Shown: piece by piece, positions 47,112-55,789 of the stretch
Position numbering within the stretch: the stretch's first letter is position 1
Layout: each line of letters begins with the position of its first letter
Origin: Acetobacter sp. CAG:977
Lineage (GTDB): Bacteria; Pseudomonadota; Alphaproteobacteria; CAAGCB01; CAG-977
Reading direction: 5' to 3'
DNA: 64,000 nucleotides
Assembly: GCA_000434295.1 (NCBI GenBank)
Contig: HF994935.1
Span: 648,742 to 712,741 of the forward strand
Position numbers and translations under genes: made by a program
Notes under the pieces: model-generated
Told to the model about the DNA's origin: nothing
Databases searched by the model: none
The model's input: only the letters and a program-made list of their open reading frames with translations

Positions 47112-47537
47112 TTATTTCTTCGTCAAAAGCTCTTTCAAGCCTTCGCTGCCTTTTTTATCCGTCGTAAATTCTTCTTCATTTTCATTAGCGGCGTCTTTTA
47201 ATGAAGACGGCACATTATCCGCCATCCGCTTACCCGCTATGCGATCACGGACAACCGTAACTCGGACACCGTCCGCAATTTCCACAAGCAAATCTTCTTC
47301 GTGACTGCGAATGACTTTGCCGACGATCCCGCCTGTCGTAACAATTATATCGCCTTTAGAAACACCGGCCTGCATGGCTTGATGTTCGCGAAGCCGTTTC
47401 TGTTGCGGACGAATCAGAAAAAAGTAAAAAACTACAAAAATTATAAAAAACTGGAACAATATCCTCGCCGGATCTCCTGCGGGGACTTGCTCTGCCGCCG
47501 CGGCAGCTTCCTGAGCAATTGCGGGATTGAAAATCAT
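47112..47537 (-). CDS. yajC: Preprotein translocase subunit YajC
   Basis: 141 residues, longer than E. coli YajC because of an acidic C-terminal extension. One helix (ILFQFFIIFVVFYFFLI) is followed by RPQQKRLREHQAM and GDIIVTTGGIVGKV. AGGAG is seven bases before the ATG. First gene of the sec operon. Confidence 0.95.
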   Translation of the reverse strand: MIFNPAIAQEAAAAAEQVPAGDPARILFQFFIIFVVFYFFLIRPQQKRLREHQAMQAGVSKGDIIVTTGGIVGKVIRSHEEDLLVEIADGVRVTVVRDRIAGKRMADNVPSSLKDAANENEEEFTTDKKGSEGLKELLTKK

Positions 47538-47710
47538 CGGGATTCTCCTGAAACATAAAAAACAAAAAAGGAGTATAACGCCATCTTTTCAGGATGCAAC
47601 ACTTAGAATCTTTCTTTTCCGAAAAAAAGTAAATTTTTCCTTAAAATCCGTCAAAATTCAAAAATACAATAAACCTTTAAGATATTATTGATAAAAATCT
47701 CAAAAATCCT

Positions 47711-47746
47711 TGAAAAAAGAAACCCCGCTCCAAAAGCGGGGAATTT
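47711..47746 (-). terminator. Terminator of the metallopeptidase array operon
   Basis: CCCCGCT/AGCGGGG stem (47723-47729 with 47735-47741). On the minus strand it is followed by TTTCTTTTTT and lies immediately after the stop of the last array gene. Confidence 0.85.
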
Positions 47747-47747
47747 C

Positions 47748-48638
47748 TTACCTTGACGACAAACGCCCCAGCCGGGCGGCCATGTTTTGAACCGTCATCC
47801 GTTGCATTTGCGGATAGCTCCTGTCCAACGGCGGCGTAACTTTGCCGTCTGATTCTTTGACATACATTGTATCCAATGAAGTCCTCTTGACCTTGCGCGA
47901 TGACGGCATCTTGTCCGTCTCTATCTTACGCGCCGCATCATAAACTTCGCGATTCATCGTATTGGCTTCTTTAGAAGCAAAAAAATCCTTATCATTGCGC
48001 ATATAAGGACACAAATTCATAACCAAATCTCTGTCCGAAACCGAACGCAAAGAACGGCTGGGACTGTAATGTTTTTTCATAAAGCACGCAACATCATGAT
48101 CATAGCTGTCAACGTACTTCTCATCCGAATACCATGCCTTAAATGCAGAGCTTAAAGCCTTTTGCGTATCTTTACTGGATTTTATTTCCGCCTCATACGC
48201 CTTGGCTATAAGCGGATGCTTCCCTTTAAATTCGGAAAATATCGCGGGATCGCTTATCCGCATTTCAAAAGCAGCTGCACATTGAACCGCCATCGCATCG
48301 GCTTCCATCGCGCGATTCACTTTAATCGCCGATTCAATCGTATTCGTTGATGTATAATATACGCTTTGATCCGAATGACGCGCTTCATGAACCAATGTCG
48401 TCATTAAAATTTCGTCAGACATTTCGGGATTTAAAAAAATGCTCCGCTTGGCGTCGTCATACGTCCCTATCGCATCCATGCCGGACATCATGGATATCTT
48501 TATTCCGTTATTCACGGCTTGTTCCAATATCCGTTTGGCAATCGGGCTGGTTTCCGAAGCACGATCATACAATTCCTGTACGCGCCGGTCTTGTTGCCGG
48601 TGTATGTCCTTTCTGTTGAAAAAATCAAAAACACCCAT
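47748..48638 (-). CDS. Putative zinc metallopeptidase, array member 9 (last in operon)
   Basis: 296 residues. Zincin-type motif H84-E-A-R-H88, then E112 in MEADAMA 24 residues later, as in gluzincins. A conserved AFKAWYSDEKYVDSYD block (165-180) and a C-terminal segment with FFASKEANTM and ESDGKVTPP follow. No signal peptide. The family resembles a DUF listed as putative metallopeptidase (DUF6782, from memory). GGGAGGA precedes the ATG at 48638. It has the largest gap (61 bases) from its upstream sister. Substrate unknown. Confidence 0.8.
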   Translation of the reverse strand: MGVFDFFNRKDIHRQQDRRVQELYDRASETSPIAKRILEQAVNNGIKISMMSGMDAIGTYDDAKRSIFLNPEMSDEILMTTLVHEARHSDQSVYYTSTNTIESAIKVNRAMEADAMAVQCAAAFEMRISDPAIFSEFKGKHPLIAKAYEAEIKSSKDTQKALSSAFKAWYSDEKYVDSYDHDVACFMKKHYSPSRSLRSVSDRDLVMNLCPYMRNDKDFFASKEANTMNREVYDAARKIETDKMPSSRKVKRTSLDTMYVKESDGKVTPPLDRSYPQMQRMTVQNMAARLGRLSSR

Positions 48639-48699
48639 AAAACGTCCTCCCGCCATTAGACAAATTTATCAGTTTTTTCTCTAATCTTCAAGAAAAGAC

Positions 48700-49602
48700 T
48701 TAACGTTCCAGCCGTTTCCTTAAATTAATTGCCGTCGAAACAATCAAACGTTCGGGCGTTTTAATCTCTCCGTTCGGCATGCGGACATACATCAGCGATA
48801 ACGACGTTTCTTTCGGCTTGCGCAAAAAATGACGTATATGATGCTTTTCTATCTCTGCCCCTCGCTGCGCCGTCGAATAAGATACCGTTAAAGCTTTTGA
48901 AGACGAAAAAAATGATGCGGGCATATAGCTTTTCCCGAAAAACGAACAAACCTTTTCCGATACTTCCAAAGCAGGACGCTCATATTTATAAGCTCCGCGA
49001 TATATTGACCCCAGCGACATAAAATTCAAAACTGCCGCATCGTATTGATTAACGTATGCTCCGTTCTCGTACCAGGCTTCAAACGCTTTACCCAATGCTT
49101 TGAACGGGTCTTTTGACGCAGAAAGCTCTTTTTCATAACAATCCGTAATCACGGGATGATGAGTTTTAAATTCTTTATACGCTCCGGGTTCCGACGTCTT
49201 CATTTCAACAACGGCCGCACATTCAAAAGCCATCGCATCGGCTTCCATCGCGCGATTGACCGTAAGCGCCGATTTTACGGTGTCCGAATGCGAATACCCG
49301 TGCGGCTGCAATGAATGTCGGGATTCGTGAACCATCGTTGCCAAAAGAATATCGTCAGACATATTTGAATTTAAAACAATCATCCTCGTTGCCGGAATAT
49401 AGGCGCCCGATTTATTGCCCATGTCGGTATCCGTACAAAAAACAATGCCTTGCTTTATCGCCGCATCAACAATACTCTTGCCCAATGTTCCGGATTTGGA
49501 CAGCTTTTCCCTTAACTGCTTTATGCGGGAATCCGATATTTCGGATGTTTCCTGTTGAGGGCCGTTCTTTATTAAATCAAAAAGATCTTTTAATGTTCCC
49601 AT
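48700..49602 (-). CDS. Putative zinc metallopeptidase, array member 8
   Basis: 300 residues. HESRH at 92-96 and E120 in MEADAMAFE, with the same 24-residue spacing. The N-terminal 35 residues are variable between paralogues (here DLFDLIKNGPQQETSE). The late block reads AFEAWYENGAYVNQYD. The C-terminus keeps FFSSSKALTVS and the basic RKRLER end. Its ATG shares one base with the stop of member 7. Compared with member 9 the sequence is strongly diverged, so this is an old duplication. Confidence 0.8.
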   Translation of the reverse strand: MGTLKDLFDLIKNGPQQETSEISDSRIKQLREKLSKSGTLGKSIVDAAIKQGIVFCTDTDMGNKSGAYIPATRMIVLNSNMSDDILLATMVHESRHSLQPHGYSHSDTVKSALTVNRAMEADAMAFECAAVVEMKTSEPGAYKEFKTHHPVITDCYEKELSASKDPFKALGKAFEAWYENGAYVNQYDAAVLNFMSLGSIYRGAYKYERPALEVSEKVCSFFGKSYMPASFFSSSKALTVSYSTAQRGAEIEKHHIRHFLRKPKETSLSLMYVRMPNGEIKTPERLIVSTAINLRKRLER

Positions 49603-50507
49603 TAAATGCAGATCCTCCCTTTCGTTCGCAAAGCCGCTTTTATAATTTCAGTCTCTTCGGATGAACGGCGTTTCGGTTTATGCACGGTTCCGTCTTCGTT
49701 CCTGAGGAAAAAATAATCCGTCGAACAGTTTTCTTTGCCTCTCAGAATCCCGAACAAGCCTTTCTTTTCTAACAGTTCCGCACGCTTAGCTATATCTGCG
49801 TGAACGGTCGTCGCTTTTTGACTGCCCAAAAAAGCAGCCCCTATATACCGTTTTCCGTTAAACCTGCATAAAGCGTCCGCTATATCCTTTTCCGGAACAT
49901 TTTGTGTAAAAGCGCTTCTTTGAGATTTACCGATACGCATAAAATCGACTGCTCTTTCGTCATATGAAGAAATGTAACGGTCATTTTCATACCAGCTTTT
50001 AAAAGCTCCTTCTATACCGGCATCCATACTGTGCGTTTTTTCGTAGTTTTTCTGGAAACCCCACATAATATAATTATATTCGGTTGAAAAATCCAAAAAG
50101 GCATCCGGTTCCGAACGACGCATTTCAAATGCCGCCGCACACTGAACAGCCATGGCATCGGCTTCCTGAGCCCGATTAATCTGAATTGCCGACTTCAGGT
50201 CTTGAGAAAAATCCTTGCGTAATTTTTGCGTTGCGTGTCGGCTTTCATGAACAATCGTCGTCAAAAGCGTTTCATCCGACGCCCGTGATGAAAGACAGAC
50301 CTTTTTAAAAAGAGGGTTATACGCGCCAACGGCATTTTTCATCCCGTCGTCAAAAACAAAAGACACTCCGTTGTCTTGGGCTTTTTTTAAAACGTCTGCT
50401 GCGATCGGAGACGCTTTTGTCGCCCGCTCTATCAAAGAATTTATCCGTTCGTCTTCGGCGTTTTTTTCCTGTTTGCTTTTACCGAAAATCGTTTTTAAAA
50501 GCCCCAT
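49602..50507 (-). CDS. Putative zinc metallopeptidase, array member 7
   Basis: 301 residues. HESRH at 87-91, E115 in QEADAMAVQ. The N-terminus MGLLKTIFGKSKQ is close in style to members 8 and 9 (MGTLKDLF, MGVFDFF), suggesting these three form a sub-branch. The late block is AFKSWYENDRYISSYD, then FLGSQKATTVHADIA. The end carries FFLRNEDGTVHKP, matching the xxDGxIxxP element shared with other members. Eleven bases separate it from member 6. Confidence 0.8.
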   Translation of the reverse strand: MGLLKTIFGKSKQEKNAEDERINSLIERATKASPIAADVLKKAQDNGVSFVFDDGMKNAVGAYNPLFKKVCLSSRASDETLLTTIVHESRHATQKLRKDFSQDLKSAIQINRAQEADAMAVQCAAAFEMRRSEPDAFLDFSTEYNYIMWGFQKNYEKTHSMDAGIEGAFKSWYENDRYISSYDERAVDFMRIGKSQRSAFTQNVPEKDIADALCRFNGKRYIGAAFLGSQKATTVHADIAKRAELLEKKGLFGILRGKENCSTDYFFLRNEDGTVHKPKRRSSEETEIIKAALRTKGRICI

Positions 50508-50518
50508 TTCGTCCTCTC

Positions 50519-51367
50519 CTACCTGCCGTCGTCGCGGGGAGCCAAAAACGCCGCCGCTTTGGCCGCAAAAGAATTCTTTTTTATTTCACGAACACCGTTG
50601 CCGCACAATTTCGGTATCTTAAAATCATAAAAAGATTTGTCCTTAATCGGCAACCCTGCCAAGCGCAATCTGAACGCCGTACCGCGTTTTACAGTCAATG
50701 CCCTGTCCGTTTTTAAAAAAGAACTGTCGACATATACCCCCTCTTGCGAACCGGAGCAGACCGATTTCATTATACGGATCTCGGAAACTTCCTTTAAATC
50801 GGGGCGGGCTCTTCCCATAACCCCCAAAACGGCGTCGGAATCATAGCGGTCGACATAGTCGCGATCGTCAAACCAAGCTTTAAATGCTTCGCCAAGTGCG
50901 GCTTTACGACCTTTTTCTGCTTCTTTCTCATAAGCGGAAGCGATCTTTTGACTTGAGCGTTTAAAGCTTTCCCACACTTTGGGATATGCCTTTCGCATTT
51001 CAAATGCCGCAGCACATTGAAAAGCTTTTGCATCGGCTTCTTGAGTTCTGTTAATCAACAGCCGGCTTTTTAAATTTCCGCCTTCAATATGACCTTGCAA
51101 CGAATGGCGCGCTTCGTGAACCAGCGTACTGCACAAATCTTCGTCAGAATAACGCGCATTCAAAGAAACCGTATTTAACGATGGAATATATACGCCCAAA
51201 GGCAATATATCGTCCGCAAAAACAAATTGTGTCCGTTTTTCGTTTAATGACTTTTCCAATATGCTTTTGCCTGTCGGGCTGTTCTGGCACACCCTTTGTA
51301 TTAAAGCGTGCATACGTTCCGAAGGATGGAGAGGCAGTTTTTTTTGACCGAATGCTTTTGATATCAT
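50519..51367 (-). CDS. Putative zinc metallopeptidase, array member 6
   Basis: 282 residues, the shortest member. HEARH at 84-88 and E110 in QEADAKAFQ, spacing 22. The late block is AFKAWFDDRDYVDRYD; then FLKTDRALTVKRGTAF. The xDGxIxxP element is replaced by KLCGNGVREIK. A GGGGGG stretch six bases upstream supports the ATG at 51367 rather than the open frame to 51412. Confidence 0.8.
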   Translation of the reverse strand: MISKAFGQKKLPLHPSERMHALIQRVCQNSPTGKSILEKSLNEKRTQFVFADDILPLGVYIPSLNTVSLNARYSDEDLCSTLVHEARHSLQGHIEGGNLKSRLLINRTQEADAKAFQCAAAFEMRKAYPKVWESFKRSSQKIASAYEKEAEKGRKAALGEAFKAWFDDRDYVDRYDSDAVLGVMGRARPDLKEVSEIRIMKSVCSGSQEGVYVDSSFLKTDRALTVKRGTAFRLRLAGLPIKDKSFYDFKIPKLCGNGVREIKKNSFAAKAAAFLAPRDDGR

Positions 51368-51380
51368 AAAAAGCCCCCCG

Positions 51381-52271
51381 TCAACGACCGTTATTGCGAA
51401 TTTTCGCCACAAAATAATTTTTGCTTTGAAACGTCAAATCCTTGCCGTCGGAAGGACGGGGCACCAAATCATAGACCGAAGCATCAAAATTGCCGTAGAG
51501 CATTTCTTTTTTGCGAGCCAACAGCTTGGATTGAGCCAATACGCTTTCGCTGATTCCCAAAGCCCGTTCCGAAGACAAAAAATCAGGATCGTTTAAATAT
51601 CCCTTGCCGTGATGCGTACAGAACAAACCGGATATTTCCTGAGGCTGCATATTTCCCGTTAAAAACTTTTTACCTGCCCGTTTTGACTGAAAAGACAAAT
51701 ATTTTATAACATCACAGTCATATTCGGACACATAGCCGATGTCGTCATGCCAAGCCTTAAAAGCTTCTCCGATGGCGAAATTTCTGTCCCCGCTTTGTTT
51801 GATTTCCCGTGCATATGCAACGGCAATCTGAGGATGTTCCTTTTTAAACAAATGCCACGCTTTCGGATAATTATACTGCATTTCAAACGCCGACGAACAT
51901 TCAAAAGCCATTGCATCGGCTTCCTTGCTTCTGTTGATTTGCAAATTCGTCCTGATATTTTTATCGGCGGACAACAGACAGTTCGGCTGAACGGCATGGC
52001 GGCTTTCGTGAACCAATGTCGTTACCAGTTCATCGTTTGAAAGCATGACGTTCAAGCAAACGGAATTGGTTCGGGCGTCATAAAAACCGACATAACCGTC
52101 TATACCGCTCATAAAATCATAACGGCATCCCCTGCTTTGGGCGTCATCAATGACTTCTGCCGCCGTCGGGCTGAATTTCGATGCGCGTTCAAGCAAACGG
52201 TGCATCCGCCCCGACTTGTCATTTGGCAAGCGGTTTTCAAAATATTCCGGTATGTCTAATCCGCCGTTCAT
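51381..52271 (-). CDS. Putative zinc metallopeptidase, array member 5
   Basis: 296 residues. HESRH at 88-92, E117 in KEADAMAFE, spacing 25. The late block is AFKAWHDDIGYVSEYD, then FLSSERALGISESVL. The ATG at 52271 overlaps the stop of the double-length member 4 (ATGA) and has AAAGGAGA upstream inside that gene; the frame is open to 52355 within member 4 but is not needed. Confidence 0.8.
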   Translation of the reverse strand: MNGGLDIPEYFENRLPNDKSGRMHRLLERASKFSPTAAEVIDDAQSRGCRYDFMSGIDGYVGFYDARTNSVCLNVMLSNDELVTTLVHESRHAVQPNCLLSADKNIRTNLQINRSKEADAMAFECSSAFEMQYNYPKAWHLFKKEHPQIAVAYAREIKQSGDRNFAIGEAFKAWHDDIGYVSEYDCDVIKYLSFQSKRAGKKFLTGNMQPQEISGLFCTHHGKGYLNDPDFLSSERALGISESVLAQSKLLARKKEMLYGNFDASVYDLVPRPSDGKDLTFQSKNYFVAKIRNNGR

Positions 52272-53935
52272 CTGGCTTTGTCTCCTTTGAACCATGCGGC
52301 TAAAACAGCGCCGACCTTCTTTCCTGACGATATTATACTTCTTTTTTCGGGCCATGTACAGAAGGCTTCCGCACTTTTGTCCATTTTTTCGCCAAATGCG
52401 GAATTCGAACGGGAAAGCTTTTTCAATTTTGAAAGAATGTCCGAATCCATTCTCAATGCTTCATCACCGCTGACATACCCAGAAGCCGAAAAAGAAGCCT
52501 TACTGCCCGGAACGTAAAAATTACACTTCCCGATCCCGAAGCGCTGCAGACTTCCGTTTAAATTTTGCCTTTGTGCTCCGTATCCGACCCCCTGCAACAC
52601 ACATTCGTCGCTGCGGCGAACGGCTTTCCTGTCCCCGTAAAAAGCTTTAAACGCCGCCTCATAAGCCATACCCGCATCCGAAAAACGTTGTCTGGATCTG
52701 GCGTACGCAACAGCCTGAGACGGATTTTCTTCTTTAAACCATCTCCACAAATCGGGGTTCTTTCTGCGCAACTCATAACAAACCGCGCCCAAAACGGCTC
52801 CCTTGTCGGCACAAAAAGCCCGATGCGCCGAAACGGCATCGCCGACACCCAAAAACCGCCCTGCCGCAAGATCACGCCCCAAAGTTCCGCTTTCTCTGAT
52901 CTTGATAACAATATCTTTCAGTGCTTCGTTGTCCGAAGCGTCCGCAGAAATAAAAACAGAAAACGGTTTCTCCGTACTTTTTTGCTCTGCCCGTTTCGGA
53001 GACGCAAAAATTATCCGTCCCCCTTCAGATTCAAAATCCGCAATCAATGCCGCGGCCGTCGGACTGAACGACAGCGCTTCTTTCGCCGAAGAAAGCTTTT
53101 GACTAAAAACGCAAGGCTTTATTTTTCCCGTTTCAGAAATGACGGAAAACGAATACAAAGAATAATCGCGCCCGATTTTGGGATATAACAACGCCCCTTC
53201 GGCATTCTTTTTTTCATAAATGCCGTAGACATCCCGAGAAACCGACATTATGCGTTCCGTTTCCAAAAAATCAGAATGTTTCGACATATATCCGCCGTCG
53301 GATCCCCAACGGCAAATCGATTCCAATATTTCCGATGACGGCAAAAACCCTTTTTCTTCTTTTATATATGAAGAATGAATATATTTGGATTGCAGCAAAT
53401 CATAGCGGTTAACGTATGACCGATCGTCAAACCACGCTTTGAACGCTTCCCGTATGCACGCCGCCCGATCCTGCGTTTCCAAAGCCGCATCGGCATAAGC
53501 CTTGACAACCTTTAAATGAGATACCGCAAAAGTGTCCCATGCGTCGGGATACGTATTTCTGGCATCAAACGCCGCCGCACATTCAAACGCCATGGCATCG
53601 GCTTCTTTTGCCCTGTTAAGCTGAATTTGCGTTTGCATGTCGGGATTTTTAGGGTCGGCATAGCGTTGCGAAGCATGGCGCGCTTCGTGAACCAGCGTTG
53701 AAAACAGCTGAGCATCGGAACAATGCGGGTTCAATGCGATTGCGTTCAATCCGCGGTAATACGCCCCCGCGGCACCGTACATTTCATTAAAAAACAGTTT
53801 GCAATCGCCGGCTTCTTCCAAAACGGCGGCTCCGACGGGGCTGTGTTCGCGAACAAGCTTCATCAGATCCTGCAAACGCCCCTCTTCCGAAGCAGGGCGT
53901 TTCGGAAAAATAGCTCCCAAATCGCCTGTAATCAT
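52268..53935 (-). CDS. Double-length array member 4: active-type module fused to a ligand-less module
   Basis: 555 residues. Module 1 (about 1-285) is a complete family member: HEARH 83-87, E111 in KEADAMAFE, AFKAWFDDRSYVNRYD, FLETERIMSVS. Module 2 (about 286-540) aligns from SFSPTAAALIADFESEGGRI, through RRKNPDLWRWFKEENP, to AFKAFYGDRKAVRRSD, but the zinc site is gone: HEARH reads KIRES (345-349) and the EADA Glu is Cys375. So the second half is a pseudoenzyme-like copy, perhaps regulatory or substrate-binding. The start overlaps member 3 by four bases. Confidence 0.82.
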   Translation of the reverse strand: MITGDLGAIFPKRPASEEGRLQDLMKLVREHSPVGAAVLEEAGDCKLFFNEMYGAAGAYYRGLNAIALNPHCSDAQLFSTLVHEARHASQRYADPKNPDMQTQIQLNRAKEADAMAFECAAAFDARNTYPDAWDTFAVSHLKVVKAYADAALETQDRAACIREAFKAWFDDRSYVNRYDLLQSKYIHSSYIKEEKGFLPSSEILESICRWGSDGGYMSKHSDFLETERIMSVSRDVYGIYEKKNAEGALLYPKIGRDYSLYSFSVISETGKIKPCVFSQKLSSAKEALSFSPTAAALIADFESEGGRIIFASPKRAEQKSTEKPFSVFISADASDNEALKDIVIKIRESGTLGRDLAAGRFLGVGDAVSAHRAFCADKGAVLGAVCYELRRKNPDLWRWFKEENPSQAVAYARSRQRFSDAGMAYEAAFKAFYGDRKAVRRSDECVLQGVGYGAQRQNLNGSLQRFGIGKCNFYVPGSKASFSASGYVSGDEALRMDSDILSKLKKLSRSNSAFGEKMDKSAEAFCTWPEKRSIISSGKKVGAVLAAWFKGDKAR

Positions 53936-54807
53936 GCCTGCCTCCCTTTATTGCGAACAAAGGCGGACAGCTCTGCCCCGGTCACTTTTGGAGACGCAAT
54001 GCTGCCGTCTTTGCGCTCAGAATAACATTCTGTCAATGACTTGTCGCTGCACAAAAATCCCGTATAGCGCCCTTTAAATGCCGTCTTTCTCGATAATGTC
54101 AAAAAACGTTGTTCATAAAGGAATGATGCCGAATCTTCAATATAGCGCTTTCCGTCTTTGTCGGGCGAAACGGCTGCTTTTAAAATCCGATCGGCGCTAA
54201 AAACCGTGCCGGGACGAACATAGTCTTTTTTGCGGGCATACGCCAACACCCTGTCATCATAAAGCGCAACATAGCTTTTATTGTCGTACCAAGACTTAAA
54301 AGCTTCCGCCAAAGCAGAATTCGGATTTCCTCTTAAAGAAATCTCATTTTCATACGCTTTTAAAATTTGAGAGTGGTTTTCAGCAAAACAATCCCTGACT
54401 TTGCCGCCGATTTCAAAAGCAGCGGCCGCTTCATGAGCCGAAGCGTCCGCTTCGCATGCCCGTGTTGCCATAATCATTGATTTTAAGTTCGCGCGTTCAA
54501 AAATATCTTCGTCCTGCAACGAATGGCTTGCTTCGTGTATCAGCGTCGTTACAAGCTTTTCGTCGCAAAAAGACGGATTTAAAGAAATCGTCCGTCCGCG
54601 GGAATTATAGCCTCCCATATGTTTCATTCCGGGAACCATGCGGATTTTTAAACGGGAATGCCGTTCGCGGGCGTCGTCCAACACTTTTTTACCTGTCGGG
54701 CAACTTTCGGCAATTTTCAAAATATCGGCGATGCGTTCTTCTTCGGAACGTCCGGCAGAAGAATCGCCACGAAAAAATCCCGAAAACAAAACGTCAAGCG
54801 TTGACAT
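53932..54807 (-). CDS. Putative zinc metallopeptidase, array member 3
   Basis: 291 residues. HEASH at 91-95 and E119 in CEADASAHE, so this is the only member with Ser in place of Arg inside the motif and the only one where the MAFE/MAVQ stretch reads SAHE; the three metal ligands remain. The late block is AFKSWYDNKSYVALYD. The C-terminus has FLYEQRFLTLSRKTAF and RKDGSIASP. The ATG at 54807 has AAAGG at good spacing; the open frame to 54870 lies inside member 2. Confidence 0.8.
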   Translation of the reverse strand: MSTLDVLFSGFFRGDSSAGRSEEERIADILKIAESCPTGKKVLDDARERHSRLKIRMVPGMKHMGGYNSRGRTISLNPSFCDEKLVTTLIHEASHSLQDEDIFERANLKSMIMATRACEADASAHEAAAAFEIGGKVRDCFAENHSQILKAYENEISLRGNPNSALAEAFKSWYDNKSYVALYDDRVLAYARKKDYVRPGTVFSADRILKAAVSPDKDGKRYIEDSASFLYEQRFLTLSRKTAFKGRYTGFLCSDKSLTECYSERKDGSIASPKVTGAELSAFVRNKGRQA

Positions 54808-54808
54808 C

Positions 54809-55771
54809 TTATCGGCCTTTCGTTCCCTTTTTAAACATCGCCCAAGGCGGCAAAGCCTCGCGCAAAGCATCGTTCAATTCCTGCCGGTTCTTTTCGCGTG
54901 AAACGACATGAGCCGGCGTATCGTCCCGAACCGCAGGGCGGACCCTGCCGTCATAAGAACGCACAAACAAGCGCGTCAAAGACAAATCTTTGCGCCCGTA
55001 CGTCAACAGCGCATCATCCGCCACACGGCGACAGCGCAAAGCAATATCTTCTCCGACCGTTAACGCCCTCTTGGAATCCAAAAAATCCGTATCGGGCAAA
55101 TACGGCGAAGATCCCGATCGGCACAGATTTAAAGCAATATTTTTGCCCGAAACGTCGTCGCGCAAAAAGCTCCACCCCGCCCGATGCATATTGTCTTCCA
55201 AAAAATTCAAAGCTTCTCGATCGTAACGGGCAACGTAAGAAGCATCGTCAAACCATGCTTTAAACGCTTCGCCCAAGGGAGTTTTGCCTTCCCTCGGTTC
55301 TTTTTCCGTACGGGAATATGCCAAAGCGACATTCTTATGAGAATATTTGAAATTAAACCACGCTTCGGGATATGTATTCCGCATTTCGTAGACGGCGGCA
55401 CATTCAAATGCCATGGCGTCGGCTTCGGCAGCCCTCCACCCCGTCAGCAAAGAACAAATGCTTTTTTCCGTCGAAAGCAAAGGAGCCTTTTGAACGGCAT
55501 GGCGCGCTTCGTGAACCAGCGTTGACGCCAAATCCGCATCAGAACATTTCGGATTAAGCGCTACCAGCTTCTTTTCCCGAAAGTAAGTTCCCAAACAGCT
55601 TCCCAATTCATCCGAAAAAACATATTTGCATCCGCGGGCTGTCGCTTCGCTCAAAGTTTCCGCCCCGATTTGCGAACTTTCGCAAACGCGGCGCATCAGA
55701 TTTTTCATCCGCATTTCGGACTGATCAGCGGATCGGTCTTGAAATCCATGAGATAATTTTTCTTCCCTCAT
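54809..55771 (-). CDS. Putative zinc metallopeptidase, array member 2
   Basis: 320 residues. HEARH at 87-91 and E116 in AEADAMAFE, spacing 25. The usual INRA before EADA is WRAA here. The late block is AFKAWFDDASYVARYD, then FLDSKRALTVGEDIALRC and RSYDGRVRPA. The C-terminal 30 residues are extended (REALPPWAMFKKGTKGR). The ATG at 55771 has AAAGGATG upstream; an in-frame TTG lies one codon before. One base separates its stop from member 3. Confidence 0.8.
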   Translation of the reverse strand: MREEKLSHGFQDRSADQSEMRMKNLMRRVCESSQIGAETLSEATARGCKYVFSDELGSCLGTYFREKKLVALNPKCSDADLASTLVHEARHAVQKAPLLSTEKSICSLLTGWRAAEADAMAFECAAVYEMRNTYPEAWFNFKYSHKNVALAYSRTEKEPREGKTPLGEAFKAWFDDASYVARYDREALNFLEDNMHRAGWSFLRDDVSGKNIALNLCRSGSSPYLPDTDFLDSKRALTVGEDIALRCRRVADDALLTYGRKDLSLTRLFVRSYDGRVRPAVRDDTPAHVVSREKNRQELNDALREALPPWAMFKKGTKGR

Positions 55772-55789
55772 CAAATGACATCCTTTCCG

